A DNA stretch of 64,000 bases, from contig NZ_JACHMQ010000001.1 of NCBI RefSeq assembly GCF_014208105.1, positions 1,302,001 through 1,366,000 on the forward strand. The letters run 5' to 3'. Position 1 is the first letter of the stretch, and each line of letters begins with the position of its first letter. The position numbers and the translations under genes are program-made. This stretch comes from Actinomadura coerulea. GTDB taxonomy: Bacteria; Actinomycetota; Actinomycetes; Streptosporangiales; Streptosporangiaceae. The notes under the pieces are model-generated. The model was not told the origin of the DNA. It worked only from the letters and a program-made list of their open reading frames with translations, and ran no database searches. Positions 8,451 to 17,053 of this stretch are shown piece by piece.

Positions 8451-9235
8451 CCGGCTGACGACGACGTCCCCCGCGCGGCGCACGGCCGTGCGGGTACGCG
8501 GCTGCACCGTGCCGGTGTGCTGCGCTGTGCGGCCCGATCATGCGGGTCGCCCTCCCTCTTGCGTTCACGCTTACGCTGTGACGGTTCCAGCGTGTGCGTG
8601 TGCCGCCACCCGGTGCCAGCGCCATGCGCCCCAGGGCTGTTCCCGTGCCCGCGCCCGAGAGGGCAGGCGGGCCGGAACGGGAGCCGAGCCCATCGAAGTA
8701 AAGATCTTTCTTGGTGCGGGTACGGCACCCGGCGACTGGCCCTCAGCCCCGACGGGAAAGGCGCTCCGCCCCAGTTCGGGGTAAAAAGATCTACCTTGTC
8801 AAAGGTAAAGAAATCCCCCGTTTGGCGAAAGCACGGTAATGCCGTATATAGTCATCCCCAGGTCAGGGTCAAAGAACCGTTGACCTGGCCAATCGCATAA
8901 CCGCCGCTTCCCGCCCGCCAGGCGGGATCACTTTCGCCGAACGCAGCCGTACCATGCAGCGGCCGCGCACCGTGCTGGGCCCGTGAGCCCCCGGTCGGCA
9001 TCCTTCCCGCTTCACCCGAGCCTGTGTCACCACGCACGTCCGAGACCGGTCGTGCGCGGCTGAACGCGGGTGCGGTCCACCATGCCCGTGGACCGTTCCA
9101 AAGCGGGTCGCTCCCGCGGCGGCATCTCCCGAGTGTCGAGTCTCGGAGCCGTTCACCCCTGCCCGGAAACAGGCGCGTGACCTGCGTGTCCTTCCGTGCG
9201 GAACGGCAGCCCTGTACCCCGAACGAAGGATCCCC
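8451..9235. other. Long intergenic region before the RlpA-like gene
   Basis: These 785 bases contain no convincing gene. Between 8695 and 8890 the DNA is unusually AT-rich and carries AAAGATCTTT (8705 area), a second AAAGATCT about 80 bases on, ACCTT-4-AAGGT (8793-8806) and the 8-bp inverted repeat at 8858-8888. The 350 bases from 8890 to 9235 form a long candidate leader of the gene at 9236. I looked for the conserved cores of the cyclic-di-AMP (ydaO) riboswitch, which often precedes such genes, and did not find them. Confidence 0.5.
8858..8888. promoter_or_regulatory. 8-bp inverted repeat, candidate operator
   Basis: CCAGGTCA and TGACCTGG are perfectly complementary across a 15-base spacer, in an AT-rich patch about 350 bases upstream of the RlpA-like gene. 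This is a candidate regulator site; the binding protein is unknown. Confidence 0.4.
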
Positions 9236-9922
9236 ATGCAGCAGCGAGCGATCAACGTCATCTTGACCGGCGTCACCGGCACCGCCCTCGCGGGCATGAT
9301 GGTGGCCGGTGTCGCCGCCGCGAGCGATGACTCCGCTCCCAAGAAGCAGTTCCTGCCGCAGCAGGCCGTGGCCGCGCAGGAGCACAAGTCCCCCGAGCGG
9401 CTCGCCGACAAGGGCGCGCTGGGCGGGTTCACCGCGCCGAAGGCCACCGCGAAGAGCGAGGCCGACGCCAAGGCCGACTCCAAGGCTCAGCCCAAGAAGG
9501 CCGCCAAGCCCGTGAAGAAGGGCCCGAAGGCCCTGCTCAGCGGCAAGACGACCGCGTCCTACTTCTGGGACGACGGGTCCGGAGTGAACGGCGACACCGG
9601 CGCCCCCGCCGGTGGCAAGCCGATGCAGAAGGGCCTGTTCGCCAGCCCGAGCTGGCCCATGCACACCAAGGTCAAGGTGACCTACAAGGGCCGCAGCATC
9701 ACCGGCTTCGTCGGCGACCGCGGGCCGGGCGAGCCGTCCCACCGGGGCGTGATGCTCGACCTCGACACCTACACCTTCCGGTACCTGCTGGACGGCAAGA
9801 AGCCGCAGAGCAAGTACAACGCCGGCTCCGGCGAGGGCCACCTGAAGGGCGTCAAGTGGGAGGTCCTGTCCTGGGGCTCCGGTGCCGGGAAGAAGGGCAT
9901 GCCCAGGCCTTTCGGCTCATGA
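9236..9922 (+). CDS. Secreted RlpA-like double-psi beta-barrel protein
   Basis: ATG 9236 follows GAAGGA at good spacing. The N-terminus (about 1-30) is a signal peptide ending near GVAAAS. Residues 30-100 form a Lys/Ala-rich linker. From about residue 103 to the end the sequence resembles the double-psi beta-barrel of RlpA/expansin-like proteins: 'TTASYFWDDGSG', 'GLFASPSWPMHTKVKVTYKG', 'VGDRGPGEPSHRGVMLDL'. The DRGP and LDL strands match the conserved active-site region of the fold. It probably acts outside the membrane on, or bound to, peptidoglycan. The transcript is closed by the strong hairpin at 10033-10083. Confidence 0.8.
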   Translation: MQQRAINVILTGVTGTALAGMMVAGVAAASDDSAPKKQFLPQQAVAAQEHKSPERLADKGALGGFTAPKATAKSEADAKADSKAQPKKAAKPVKKGPKALLSGKTTASYFWDDGSGVNGDTGAPAGGKPMQKGLFASPSWPMHTKVKVTYKGRSITGFVGDRGPGEPSHRGVMLDLDTYTFRYLLDGKKPQSKYNAGSGEGHLKGVKWEVLSWGSGAGKKGMPRPFGS

Positions 9923-10032
9923 CATGAGGCCGGCGGACCATTCGTGAAACGGCTCACAGCGCGAATGTGAGCCCACTCACGCCTGGTTCGCAGGGCCTCT
10001 CCCAGACCCCGGCGCAGGGCTGCCGGTGCATG

Positions 10033-10083
10033 GAAAACGGGGATTCCCCGGTATCGAAAGATCACCGGGGAATCCCCATTTTC
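10033..10083. terminator. Very strong bidirectional terminator
   Basis: A 20-bp stem with a single mismatch (GAAAACGGGGATTCCCCGGT paired to its complement) encloses an 11-base loop, with A- and T-runs at the two feet. It therefore works as an intrinsic terminator on both strands, between the RlpA-like gene and the leftward oxidoreductase. Confidence 0.92.
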
Positions 10084-10184
10084 AGCGTGCCCGCGTTCCC
10101 TCTCGCCGGCTTCCACGCCAGCACCCGCCGCGAGGACGGGCGCCACGGCGGAGACCCCGGCCTCCGCTTCCTTCCGATGACCCT

Positions 10185-11123
10185 CTAGGAGGCCAGGAGG
10201 GGGATGACGGGGGCGAACGCCTCCATCGCCGCGTCCGGGACCTGGTAGTAGGTGAAGCCGAAGCGGTCGCGGCGGGCCAGCATCTGGTCGGCGACGTGCT
10301 CGGGAGGCCCCACGAACTGGGACGGCATGCCGAGGACGAGCTCGGTCGACGAGGTGCCCCAGCCGCGCGTCACCGCGACCTTCGCGGCGGCGCGGAGGGG
10401 GTCGGGACCGAACGTGGGCGTCACCATCATGCTCAGCTCCACGTCCCGGTTCCCGGCGGCCTCGCGGACCCAGTCGACCTTGCGGGCGATGGTGTCGGGG
10501 AGGCGCTCGGACACTTCGTCCGAGATCGTGCCCTCGGGCAGGGCGCGGGGGAGGATCCCGACGGTGTCGGCGTACCGCCCGGCGATGCCGAGCATGCGCC
10601 GGCTTCCCGCGCCGACGACGAGCGGCGGGCGCCGCTCCGGGCGGGGGAAGACCGTCAGGCCGTCGATCGCGTAGTGCTCGCCGGTGAACGAGGTCTTCTC
10701 GCCGCCCAGCAGGCCGCGCAGGATCTGCAGCGACTCCGCCAGCCGCCCGACCCGCGCGCCGGGCCGGTCGAACGGCATCCCGGCGGCCTCGTACTCCTCG
10801 CGCAGCCAGCCCGCGCCGAGGCCCAGCTCGAACCGCCCGCCCGACAGGTGGTCGAGGGTCGCGGCCTCCTTGGCGAGCATGACCGGGTGCCGGAAGTCGT
10901 TGGACAGCACCATCGTGCCCAGCCGCAGCGCGCTCGTCGCGGACGCGGCGGACGCCAGCGCCAGCATGGGGGCGAGCTGGTCGCCGAACGGCTCGGCGAC
11001 GAAGTGGTCCCGCAAGGTCAGGACGTCGTATCCCAGCTCTTCGGCGCGGCGGGCCGTGGCGGCGAGTTCCGCGCCCGAGCGGATCGACTCGCCCACCACG
11101 CCGAAGCGAAAGTTCCTGTGCAT
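10185..11123 (-). CDS. LLM-class F420-dependent oxidoreductase
   Basis: ATG 11123 opens 'MHRNFRFGVVGESI', the usual beginning of luciferase-like (LLM) oxidoreductases of the TIGR03621-type group. GGGGAG directly precedes it. The 312-residue protein shows the TIM-barrel hallmarks 'RRAEELGYDVLTLRDHF', 'LRLGTMVLSNDFRHPVMLAK', 'ATLDHLSGGRFELGLGAGW' and 'PPLVVGAGSRRML'. Such enzymes in actinomycetes mostly use reduced F420 to reduce organic substrates, which are unknown here. It is followed downstream on the same strand by the terminator and has no operon partner. Confidence 0.9.
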   Translation of the reverse strand: MHRNFRFGVVGESIRSGAELAATARRAEELGYDVLTLRDHFVAEPFGDQLAPMLALASAASATSALRLGTMVLSNDFRHPVMLAKEAATLDHLSGGRFELGLGAGWLREEYEAAGMPFDRPGARVGRLAESLQILRGLLGGEKTSFTGEHYAIDGLTVFPRPERRPPLVVGAGSRRMLGIAGRYADTVGILPRALPEGTISDEVSERLPDTIARKVDWVREAAGNRDVELSMMVTPTFGPDPLRAAAKVAVTRGWGTSSTELVLGMPSQFVGPPEHVADQMLARRDRFGFTYYQVPDAAMEAFAPVIPLLAS

Positions 11124-11309
11124 CTCCCCAGCGTGCCCCGTGGCAGGACCGCGGGGCTGGCAGGAATGCGACATGAGGTGTCGACCGGCGGAACGAGGCG
11201 AGCGGCTCGGTCGCCGTCCGTGCGGCGTAAGGGCGTCACCGACTGCCCCGTTCGCGCCGGTCACTTCCAGGCTGCGACGCGCGGCGCGGATTTTCAAGCA
11301 GCGGGCCGC

Positions 11310-11816
11310 CTACCCGCCGACACGCTGGGACAGGACCCGTCCCGGCCAGTCGCCCACGGTGAAGGCGGCGTCCGTCTCGAAACCGTTGCTCCGGTAGTAC
11401 TCCACCAGCCGCCCGTCGTCGCCGGCGTAGCAGTCGACGCGCAGCAGGCCCACGCCCGTCGCCCCGGCCTCGTCCCTCGCCTTGGCGATCAGCGCGCCGC
11501 CCACCCCGTGCCCGCTGAACGCGCGGTCGGTGACCAGGAGGGTGATGTACAGCTCCGGCTCGCCGGCCGGCTCGACGTAGTGCGGGGGCCCGGTCGCGAC
11601 CGCCATGACGCCCGCGGGCCGCCCGCCGACCCGCGCCACCCAGATCTCGTCGTCGCGGGCGATGCCCGAGACGCGCTCGACGCGGCGCGGATCCCTCGAC
11701 CACGGCTCGCTGCCCCACTGCCCCGTGCGGCCGTTGGCGGCGAGCCACGCGACCGCCCCGTCCAGCATCGCCAGCATCATCGGCGCGTCGCCGGGCCCGC
11801 CCTTGCGGATCTCCAT
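11310..11816 (-). CDS. GNAT family N-acetyltransferase
   Basis: ATG 11816 follows AGGAGG at good spacing. The 168-residue protein begins 'MEIRKGGPGDAPMMLAML'. It carries the GNAT acetyl-CoA motif A region 'LLVTDRAFSGHGVGGALIAK' (Q/RxxGxG/A) and the C-terminal 'LVEYYRSNGFE' motif B. The product transfers an acetyl group from acetyl-CoA to an amine that cannot be predicted. It lies 53 bases downstream of the phosphotransferase-like gene on the same strand and may be co-transcribed with it. Confidence 0.88.
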   Translation of the reverse strand: MEIRKGGPGDAPMMLAMLDGAVAWLAANGRTGQWGSEPWSRDPRRVERVSGIARDDEIWVARVGGRPAGVMAVATGPPHYVEPAGEPELYITLLVTDRAFSGHGVGGALIAKARDEAGATGVGLLRVDCYAGDDGRLVEYYRSNGFETDAAFTVGDWPGRVLSQRVGG

Positions 11817-11869
11817 CGCACCTCCTCGTGAGGGAGATCCTGGCAGTTCCCGGTCACCGGGGCGAGGGC

Positions 11870-12934
11870 TCAGGAGCCGATGAAGCCGTGCGCGCGGGTG
11901 AAGAGGCCGAGGGTGATCGAGTGGAGGAGGTCGCCGGTCTCCCTGGGGGCCTTGCCCGCGAACGCGCGGGCGTGCGTGCCCTCCAGGACGATGCCGAGCT
12001 TGAAGCACGCCAGGACCGCGTACCAGGTGATGGACGCCAGGTCGCGCCCGTCGACGGCGTCCGCGCGCTCGGCGTAGACCTCGACCAGCTCCTCGGCGGT
12101 GGGAAGGCCGCCCGCGGCGCCGAGCGGTCCGGCCAGGGCGGCGCTCTGGTCGGCGCGGTCGGGCCAGGTGGCCAGCAGCCAGCCGAGGTCGAGCAGCGGG
12201 TCGCCGATCGTGCACATCTCCCAGTCGACGATCGCGGCGACCTGCGGGCCGTCGAAGGAGTACATCAGGTTGGCCAGGTGGTAGTCGCCGTGCATGATCC
12301 CCGGGCGCCACGCCTTGGGACGGCGCTCCTCCAGCCACCGCGCGACGTCACCGAGGCCGGGGATGTCCGGTCCGGGATAGCCGTCCAGCGTGCTGTAGGA
12401 GTCGAGCTCGGACATCCAGCGGCCCACCTGGCGCTCCAGGAAGCCCTCGGGCTTGCCGAAGTCGCCGAGACCGGCCGCCTCGTGGTCCACGGCACCCAGC
12501 GCGGAGAGCGCCCTCGCCGCGTTCAGGCCCATCTCGCGCCGGACGGACGCGTCACGCGCGTGCAGCTCGGGCAGCGTGACCGACGCGTTGAAGCCGTCCA
12601 CCGGGGTCATCAGGTAGAAGACGGCGCCGCCCATGACGGTCTCGTCGGGGCAGGCCGCGATGAGGCGCGGCGCGGGGACGTCGGTCCCGTCGAGCGCCCC
12701 CAGCACGCGGGCCTCGCGCCGCAGGACCTCGTTCGTCCTCGCGCGCAGGTGGCCCGGGCCGCGCCTGAGCACGTAGTCGCGGCCGCCGCGCCGGAACCGG
12801 ACCAGCGTGTTCTGGGTGCCGCCCGCCAGCCGCTCGACGTCCTCGAACGGGCCGCCCGGCAGGCCGCGGCCTTCCATCCACCCGGCCAGGACGTCGAAGT
12901 CCACGAGGGCGCGGTCGATCTGCTCAGGCTGCAC
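11870..12934 (-). CDS. APH-fold phosphotransferase paired with acyl-CoA dehydrogenase
   Basis: GTG 12934, with AAAGGGA upstream, is preferred to the longer frame because that extra stretch covers promoter-like DNA. The 354-residue protein has the aminoglycoside-phosphotransferase fold: ATP-site start 'LAGGTQNTLVRFRRGG', 'YVLRRGPG', catalytic loop 'GIMHGDYHLANLMY' (HGDxxxxN) and metal-binding 'IVDWEMCTIGDPLLDLGW'. Its closest described relatives by motif are the kinase half of ACAD10/ACAD11 and bacterial LvaA-type kinases, which phosphorylate 4-hydroxyacyl-CoA. The divergent acyl-CoA dehydrogenase supports such a role. Confidence 0.87.
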   Translation of the reverse strand: MQPEQIDRALVDFDVLAGWMEGRGLPGGPFEDVERLAGGTQNTLVRFRRGGRDYVLRRGPGHLRARTNEVLRREARVLGALDGTDVPAPRLIAACPDETVMGGAVFYLMTPVDGFNASVTLPELHARDASVRREMGLNAARALSALGAVDHEAAGLGDFGKPEGFLERQVGRWMSELDSYSTLDGYPGPDIPGLGDVARWLEERRPKAWRPGIMHGDYHLANLMYSFDGPQVAAIVDWEMCTIGDPLLDLGWLLATWPDRADQSAALAGPLGAAGGLPTAEELVEVYAERADAVDGRDLASITWYAVLACFKLGIVLEGTHARAFAGKAPRETGDLLHSITLGLFTRAHGFIGS

Positions 12935-12977
12935 GGCGGTCCCTTTCCGTCGCTCGATGTACCGGAGAGTAACAGTC

Positions 12978-12989
12978 ATGCACTTGCAT
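12978..12989. promoter_or_regulatory. Palindrome in divergent promoter region
   Basis: ATGCA-CT-TGCAT lies in the 106-base gap between the divergent kinase and dehydrogenase genes. The TetR-type gene at 14326 is a natural candidate for binding it. Confidence 0.4.
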
Positions 12990-13040
12990 TACATACTCAG
13001 GTGAGCCGATTATCGGGGGACACGACCGAGGAGGCTCGCC

Positions 13041-14333
13041 ATGGCTTGGGACTTCGAGACCGACCCCGCCTACCAGGAACTTCTCGACTGGGCGGACGCC
13101 TTCGTCCGGGACGAGGTCGAACCCTTGGACCTGGTGCTCGGCGACCCCTACGACAAGGCCGACCCCCGCCACAAGCGGCTCGTGCGCCCCCTCCAGGACC
13201 AGGTGCGCGAGAAGGGCCTGTGGGCGTGCCACCTGGGGCCGGAACTGGGCGGCCAGGGGTACGGGCAGGTGAGGCTCGCGCTGCTGAACGAGATCCTGGG
13301 CCGCTCCCGCTGGGCGCCGTCGGTGTTCGGCTGCCAGGCGCCCGACTCCGGCAACGCCGAGATCATCGCCCATTTCGGCACCCCCGAGCAGAAGGAGCGC
13401 TACCTGCGCCCCCTCCTGGACGGCGAGATCTCCTCCTCGTACTCGATGACCGAGCCGCACGGGGGAGCCGACCCGACCCTGTTCACCACGCGCGCCGTCC
13501 GCGACGGCGACGGCTGGGTCCTCAACGGCGAGAAGTGGTTCTCCTCCAACGCCCGCCACGCGACCTTCCTGATCGTGATGGCCGTGACGAACCCCGACGT
13601 CTCCGCCTACGAGGGCATGTCGATGTTCATCGTGCCGGCCGACGCGCCCGGCCTGGTCACGGTCCGGAACGTGGGCGTCGGCGGCGAGCGCGAGGGCTCC
13701 CACGGCTACCTGCGCTACGAGGACGTCCGGGTGCCGGCGGAGAACCTCCTCGGCGACGAGGGCGGCGCGTTCGCCATCGCCCAGACGCGCCTCGGCGGGG
13801 GCCGGATCCACCACGCCATGCGGACGATCGCGCAGGTCCGCAAGGCGTTCGACATGATGTGCGAGCGCGCGGTCTCCCGGCGGACGCGCTTCGGGCCGCT
13901 GGCGAAGATGCAGATGACCCAGGAGAAGATCGCCGACAGCTGGATCGAGATCGAGCAGTTCCGGCTGCTCGTGCTGCGCACCGCCTGGCTGATCGACAAG
14001 CACCGGGACTACCGGGTCGTCCGCAAGGACATCGCCGCGGTGAAGGCCGCGATGCCGAAGGTGTACCACGACGTCGTGCAGCGCGCGATGCACCTGCACG
14101 GCGCGCTCGGCGTGTCGAACGAGATGCCGTTCGCCGCCATGATGATGGGGGCCGAGGCGATGGGCATCGCCGACGGCCCCACCGAGGTCCACAAGATCAC
14201 CGTGGCCCGGCAGCTGCTGCGCGACGTCGAGCCCGTCGAGGGCCTGTGGCCGTCCGGCCACCTGCCCACCCGCCGGGAGGCGGCCCGCGAGCGGTTCGCC
14301 GAGGCCCTGGAGCATGCGATCGGCAATGAGTGA
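13041..14333 (+). CDS. Acyl-CoA dehydrogenase, ACAD11-like
   Basis: ATG 13041 follows GAGGAGG at good spacing. The 430-residue protein has the acyl-CoA dehydrogenase core: 'SSYSMTEPHGGADPTLFTT' (FAD/substrate contact), 'GWVLNGEKWFSSNA', 'GGGRIHHAMRTIAQ', 'MHLHGALGVSNEMPFAAMM' and 'IADGPTEVHKITVARQLL'. The 'GRIHHxMR' segment is characteristic of the ACAD10/11-type subgroup. The family oxidises acyl-CoA thioesters with FAD; members paired with a kinase take part in removing 4-hydroxy groups. The gene overlaps its downstream TetR gene by 8 bases and is divergent from the kinase. Confidence 0.92.
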   Translation: MAWDFETDPAYQELLDWADAFVRDEVEPLDLVLGDPYDKADPRHKRLVRPLQDQVREKGLWACHLGPELGGQGYGQVRLALLNEILGRSRWAPSVFGCQAPDSGNAEIIAHFGTPEQKERYLRPLLDGEISSSYSMTEPHGGADPTLFTTRAVRDGDGWVLNGEKWFSSNARHATFLIVMAVTNPDVSAYEGMSMFIVPADAPGLVTVRNVGVGGEREGSHGYLRYEDVRVPAENLLGDEGGAFAIAQTRLGGGRIHHAMRTIAQVRKAFDMMCERAVSRRTRFGPLAKMQMTQEKIADSWIEIEQFRLLVLRTAWLIDKHRDYRVVRKDIAAVKAAMPKVYHDVVQRAMHLHGALGVSNEMPFAAMMMGAEAMGIADGPTEVHKITVARQLLRDVEPVEGLWPSGHLPTRREAARERFAEALEHAIGNE

Positions 14334-14958
14334 CACACGGGAACGACTGCTGGACGCCGCCGAGACCCTCTACGCCGCCCGCGGCGTGGACGCCGTCAGC
14401 CTCCGGGAGATCCTCCAGGAGGCCGGCGCCCGCAACGCCACGGCCGTCCAGTACCACTTCGGGGACCGCGCCGGAATCCTGCGCGCGATCTTCGCCCGGC
14501 ACGCGCCCGAGGTCGAGGCCCGCCGGCACGCCCTGCTCGACGCCTACGAGGACGGCGAGCGGGGCGTCCGCCCCCTGGCCGCCGCCCTGGTGAGGCCCAT
14601 GGCCGCACGCCTCTCCGACGCGTCGGGCCGCGCCTACCTGCAGATCTGGGCGGACGTGCTGAACCGTCCCGACCCCCTCGTCCCCGTGGCGGTCCTGGAC
14701 GACCCCCGCGACAGCCTGTGCCGCTGGCGCACCCTGGTGGAACCCCTGCTGGAGGAGGACGCGGCCCGGCTGCACCGCCGCTTCACCGCCATCCTGTACG
14801 CCGCGATCGAGCTGGCACGCCGCGCCCGCTCCGGCCCCCGCACCGACGACCGCCTGTTCACCAGCTACCTGGTCGACGTCGTCGCGGCGATCCTCGGCGC
14901 CCCCGTCTCCCCGGAGACCCGCCGCCTCGCCGCCGAACGCGACGCCGCCCGGCGCTGA
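14326..14958 (+). CDS. TetR/AcrR family transcriptional regulator
   Basis: ATG 14326 lies inside the end of the dehydrogenase gene (8-base overlap), so the two are translationally coupled. The 210-residue protein has an N-terminal TetR helix-turn-helix: 'RERLLDAAETLYAARGVDAV' and 'LREILQEAGARNATAVQYHF'. The C-terminal ligand domain includes the run LYAAIELARRARSG. It probably represses this operon and the divergent kinase in response to an acyl-CoA or acid ligand. Confidence 0.9.
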   Translation: MSDTRERLLDAAETLYAARGVDAVSLREILQEAGARNATAVQYHFGDRAGILRAIFARHAPEVEARRHALLDAYEDGERGVRPLAAALVRPMAARLSDASGRAYLQIWADVLNRPDPLVPVAVLDDPRDSLCRWRTLVEPLLEEDAARLHRRFTAILYAAIELARRARSGPRTDDRLFTSYLVDVVAAILGAPVSPETRRLAAERDAARR

Positions 14959-15044
14959 TCGCCGGAAGCCCAGGTCACGTTCGTCCAAGACGGCTGGATC
15001 GGCCTCCCGCAGACTGGGCATCCCAGACCTCAGGGAGGGACGAT

Positions 15045-15407
15045 ATGACCAGCGAGATCCGCCGCACCTTCTACCCGTTGATCCGGGCGGTCGACCCGGC
15101 CAGGACGCTCGAATGGCTGGAGAAGGCGTTCGGCTTCGAACCCGTCGACGTGCACAGGGACGACAAGGGCGCCATCGTGCACGCCGAGATGCGCTACGAC
15201 ACGGGCCTCATCATGTTCGGGCCCGCCTCGACCGCCAGGGCCGCCGTCTATGTCGCCGTCGACGACCCCGACGCCCACCACGCCCGCGCGAAGGCCGCCG
15301 GGGCCGATATCTTCCGCGAGCCGACAGACCAGGACTACGGCTCTCGCGACTACGCGGCCCGCGACCCCGACGGCAACGAGTGGTACTTCGGCACCTACCG
15401 CCCCTGA
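15045..15407 (+). CDS. VOC (glyoxalase/bleomycin resistance) family protein
   Basis: ATG 15045 follows AGGGAGGGA. The 120-residue single-domain protein has the VOC fold pattern: 'RTFYPLIRAVDPARTLEWL' (first beta-alpha), 'EKAFGFEPVDV', 'VAVDDPDAHHARAKAAGA' and the terminal 'RDPDGNEWYFGTY'. VOC proteins bind a metal at paired beta modules and act as isomerases, dioxygenases or drug-binding proteins. The substrate cannot be assigned. Starting with MTSEIRRTFYP and ending at YRP, it is of normal length for a dimeric member. Confidence 0.85.
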   Translation: MTSEIRRTFYPLIRAVDPARTLEWLEKAFGFEPVDVHRDDKGAIVHAEMRYDTGLIMFGPASTARAAVYVAVDDPDAHHARAKAAGADIFREPTDQDYGSRDYAARDPDGNEWYFGTYRP

Positions 15408-15610
15408 CCCCTCGAAGGGCGGCCGGAAACGCGGGTCGCTCCGGCCGGGCATTCTGGCGATTAATGGGGGGCTTCGCGAGGAAGGCGGTGCTACCGTGCG
15501 GGAGCCGGCCGCGGGACTTCGGTGCGACTTCCGGAACTTGCCTATTAAGCGATGCTTCGCTGCTCGTGCCCCCATTCCCCGGCCGGCGCCTTCGACCGAC
15601 CGGGGGAGTG

Positions 15611-17053
15611 ATGAGCGAGACGTTCGCCGACCTCGTCGCGTGCGAGGACGTGCTGATGTTCGTGAACGCGGCGATCACGTCCACCGGGCAGCGGGAGTTC
15701 CACCACGGCTCGGGGGAGCAGCGGCTCAGCCTGGAGTTCCTCCACGAGTACATGCTGGAGAACTACCGCGACATGTACGCGGCGGTCCTCGCGCTGGACG
15801 TCAACGACCACAACGCCGCGATCATGATCCGCAACCTGCTGGTGCGCGCGGGCGACGTGGGGGTCGAGCGGCGCCGCGAGGAGGGGCGCCTGATCGCCCG
15901 TCGTCTGGAGAGGATGCCGCCGCAGCGGGTGTACCGGCTGTTCCGCGACCTGCGGCGGCTCGGCGTGAACAACCGGCGGACGCGCGCCGTCATCCGCGAC
16001 TGGATGGCCGGGCGCCGGGACCCGGCGTTCGACTCCGTCAAGTACCGGACGGCGGTGAAGGACGCGGTGCGGCACGCGCATCTGCGGCTCCACGGCGAGC
16101 AGCCGTCGTTCCTGTTCGCTCCGTCCGGTGTCAAGGCGTTCCAGACGCCCCTCTACGAGCAGTGGCGGCGGGCCCACTACGAGCAGGCCGCGATCTACGA
16201 GCTGCCCTACACGGTCGCGGAGGGCTTCGCCGCCAAGCACAAGATCCCGCGCGAGGTCTTCCTGGAGCGGATCCAGCACCGCATGACGCGGCTGGAGCGG
16301 CTGCGCATGCAGGAGAGCGCGCGGGAGGCGAAGGTCGAGGCCGTGCGGGCCGACCTGGGCGAGATGCCGCTGACGAGGCTCGCCTCGTACGTGCTGGCCC
16401 TGCCGCTGGACGACCGGGCCCGGCGGCGGGCCGAGCTCACCCTGGCGCTGCGCACCGCCGCACGGCGCGTGGCCGGGGCCGCGCGCGGCTCGTGGGGACG
16501 GGTCACCGCCGTGCTGGACGACAGCTACTCCACGCTCGGCTCGGGGGAGAAGCGCAGGCGCCCGCTGGCGGTCGCGCTCGCCGCGCACTACCTGCTGGAG
16601 GCGCTCGCGAAGGAGTACACGCCTCTGTGGACGTCGGGACGCACCGACGAGCTGCTGGTCTACCCGTCCGGCCCGACGCCGCTCGGCCACCGGATCATCG
16701 ACGCGCTGGAGACGGGGCCCGAGCGGCTCCTCATCGTCTCCGACGGGTGGGACAACGCGCCGCCGGGGCTGGCCGCCGACGTCCTGCGCGTCTGGCGGAC
16801 GCGCCTGGACCCCGGGCACCGGCGCGCCCCCGGGCAGCGGGTCATGATCGTGCACCTGAACCCGGTGTACGACGCGGACGGCTTCGACGTGCGGCGGCTG
16901 GCGCCGGGCGTGCCGACCGCGGGCGTCCGGGACGCCGAGGACCTGCCGACGCTGGTCGAGTTCGCCCGGTTCGCCGAGGGGCGGGTCGGCCTGCCGAAGC
17001 TGCGGGCGCACCTGTCCGACCGGACCGCCCGCTTCCTCGGGGAGCCCGCATGA
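15611..17053 (+). CDS. Ro60/TROVE-like protein with vWA domain
   Basis: ATG 15611 follows GGGGGAG. The 480-residue protein splits in two. The N-terminal 280 residues are helical repeats with 'MPPQRVYRLFRDLRRLGVNN' and 'FDSVKYRTAVKDAVRHAHLR', which recall the HEAT-like TROVE module of Ro60 proteins. The C-terminal part is a von Willebrand A-like domain with a MIDAS sequence D303-D-S305-Y-S307 and the later Asp378 in 'LLIVSDGWDN'. Ro proteins bind Y-like or misfolded RNAs and help RNA quality control and repair. This is a divergent member; the assignment rests on motif pattern. It overlaps the next gene by four bases (ATGA), so the two form an operon. Confidence 0.72.
   Translation: MSETFADLVACEDVLMFVNAAITSTGQREFHHGSGEQRLSLEFLHEYMLENYRDMYAAVLALDVNDHNAAIMIRNLLVRAGDVGVERRREEGRLIARRLERMPPQRVYRLFRDLRRLGVNNRRTRAVIRDWMAGRRDPAFDSVKYRTAVKDAVRHAHLRLHGEQPSFLFAPSGVKAFQTPLYEQWRRAHYEQAAIYELPYTVAEGFAAKHKIPREVFLERIQHRMTRLERLRMQESAREAKVEAVRADLGEMPLTRLASYVLALPLDDRARRRAELTLALRTAARRVAGAARGSWGRVTAVLDDSYSTLGSGEKRRRPLAVALAAHYLLEALAKEYTPLWTSGRTDELLVYPSGPTPLGHRIIDALETGPERLLIVSDGWDNAPPGLAADVLRVWRTRLDPGHRRAPGQRVMIVHLNPVYDADGFDVRRLAPGVPTAGVRDAEDLPTLVEFARFAEGRVGLPKLRAHLSDRTARFLGEPA

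Noticed and set aside
8890-9235. Cyclic-di-AMP (ydaO) riboswitch before the RlpA-like gene
   Set aside because: The expected conserved cores (GGGGTGAAT and GAACCCGACAGCT-like strings) are not found; a covariance search would be decisive.
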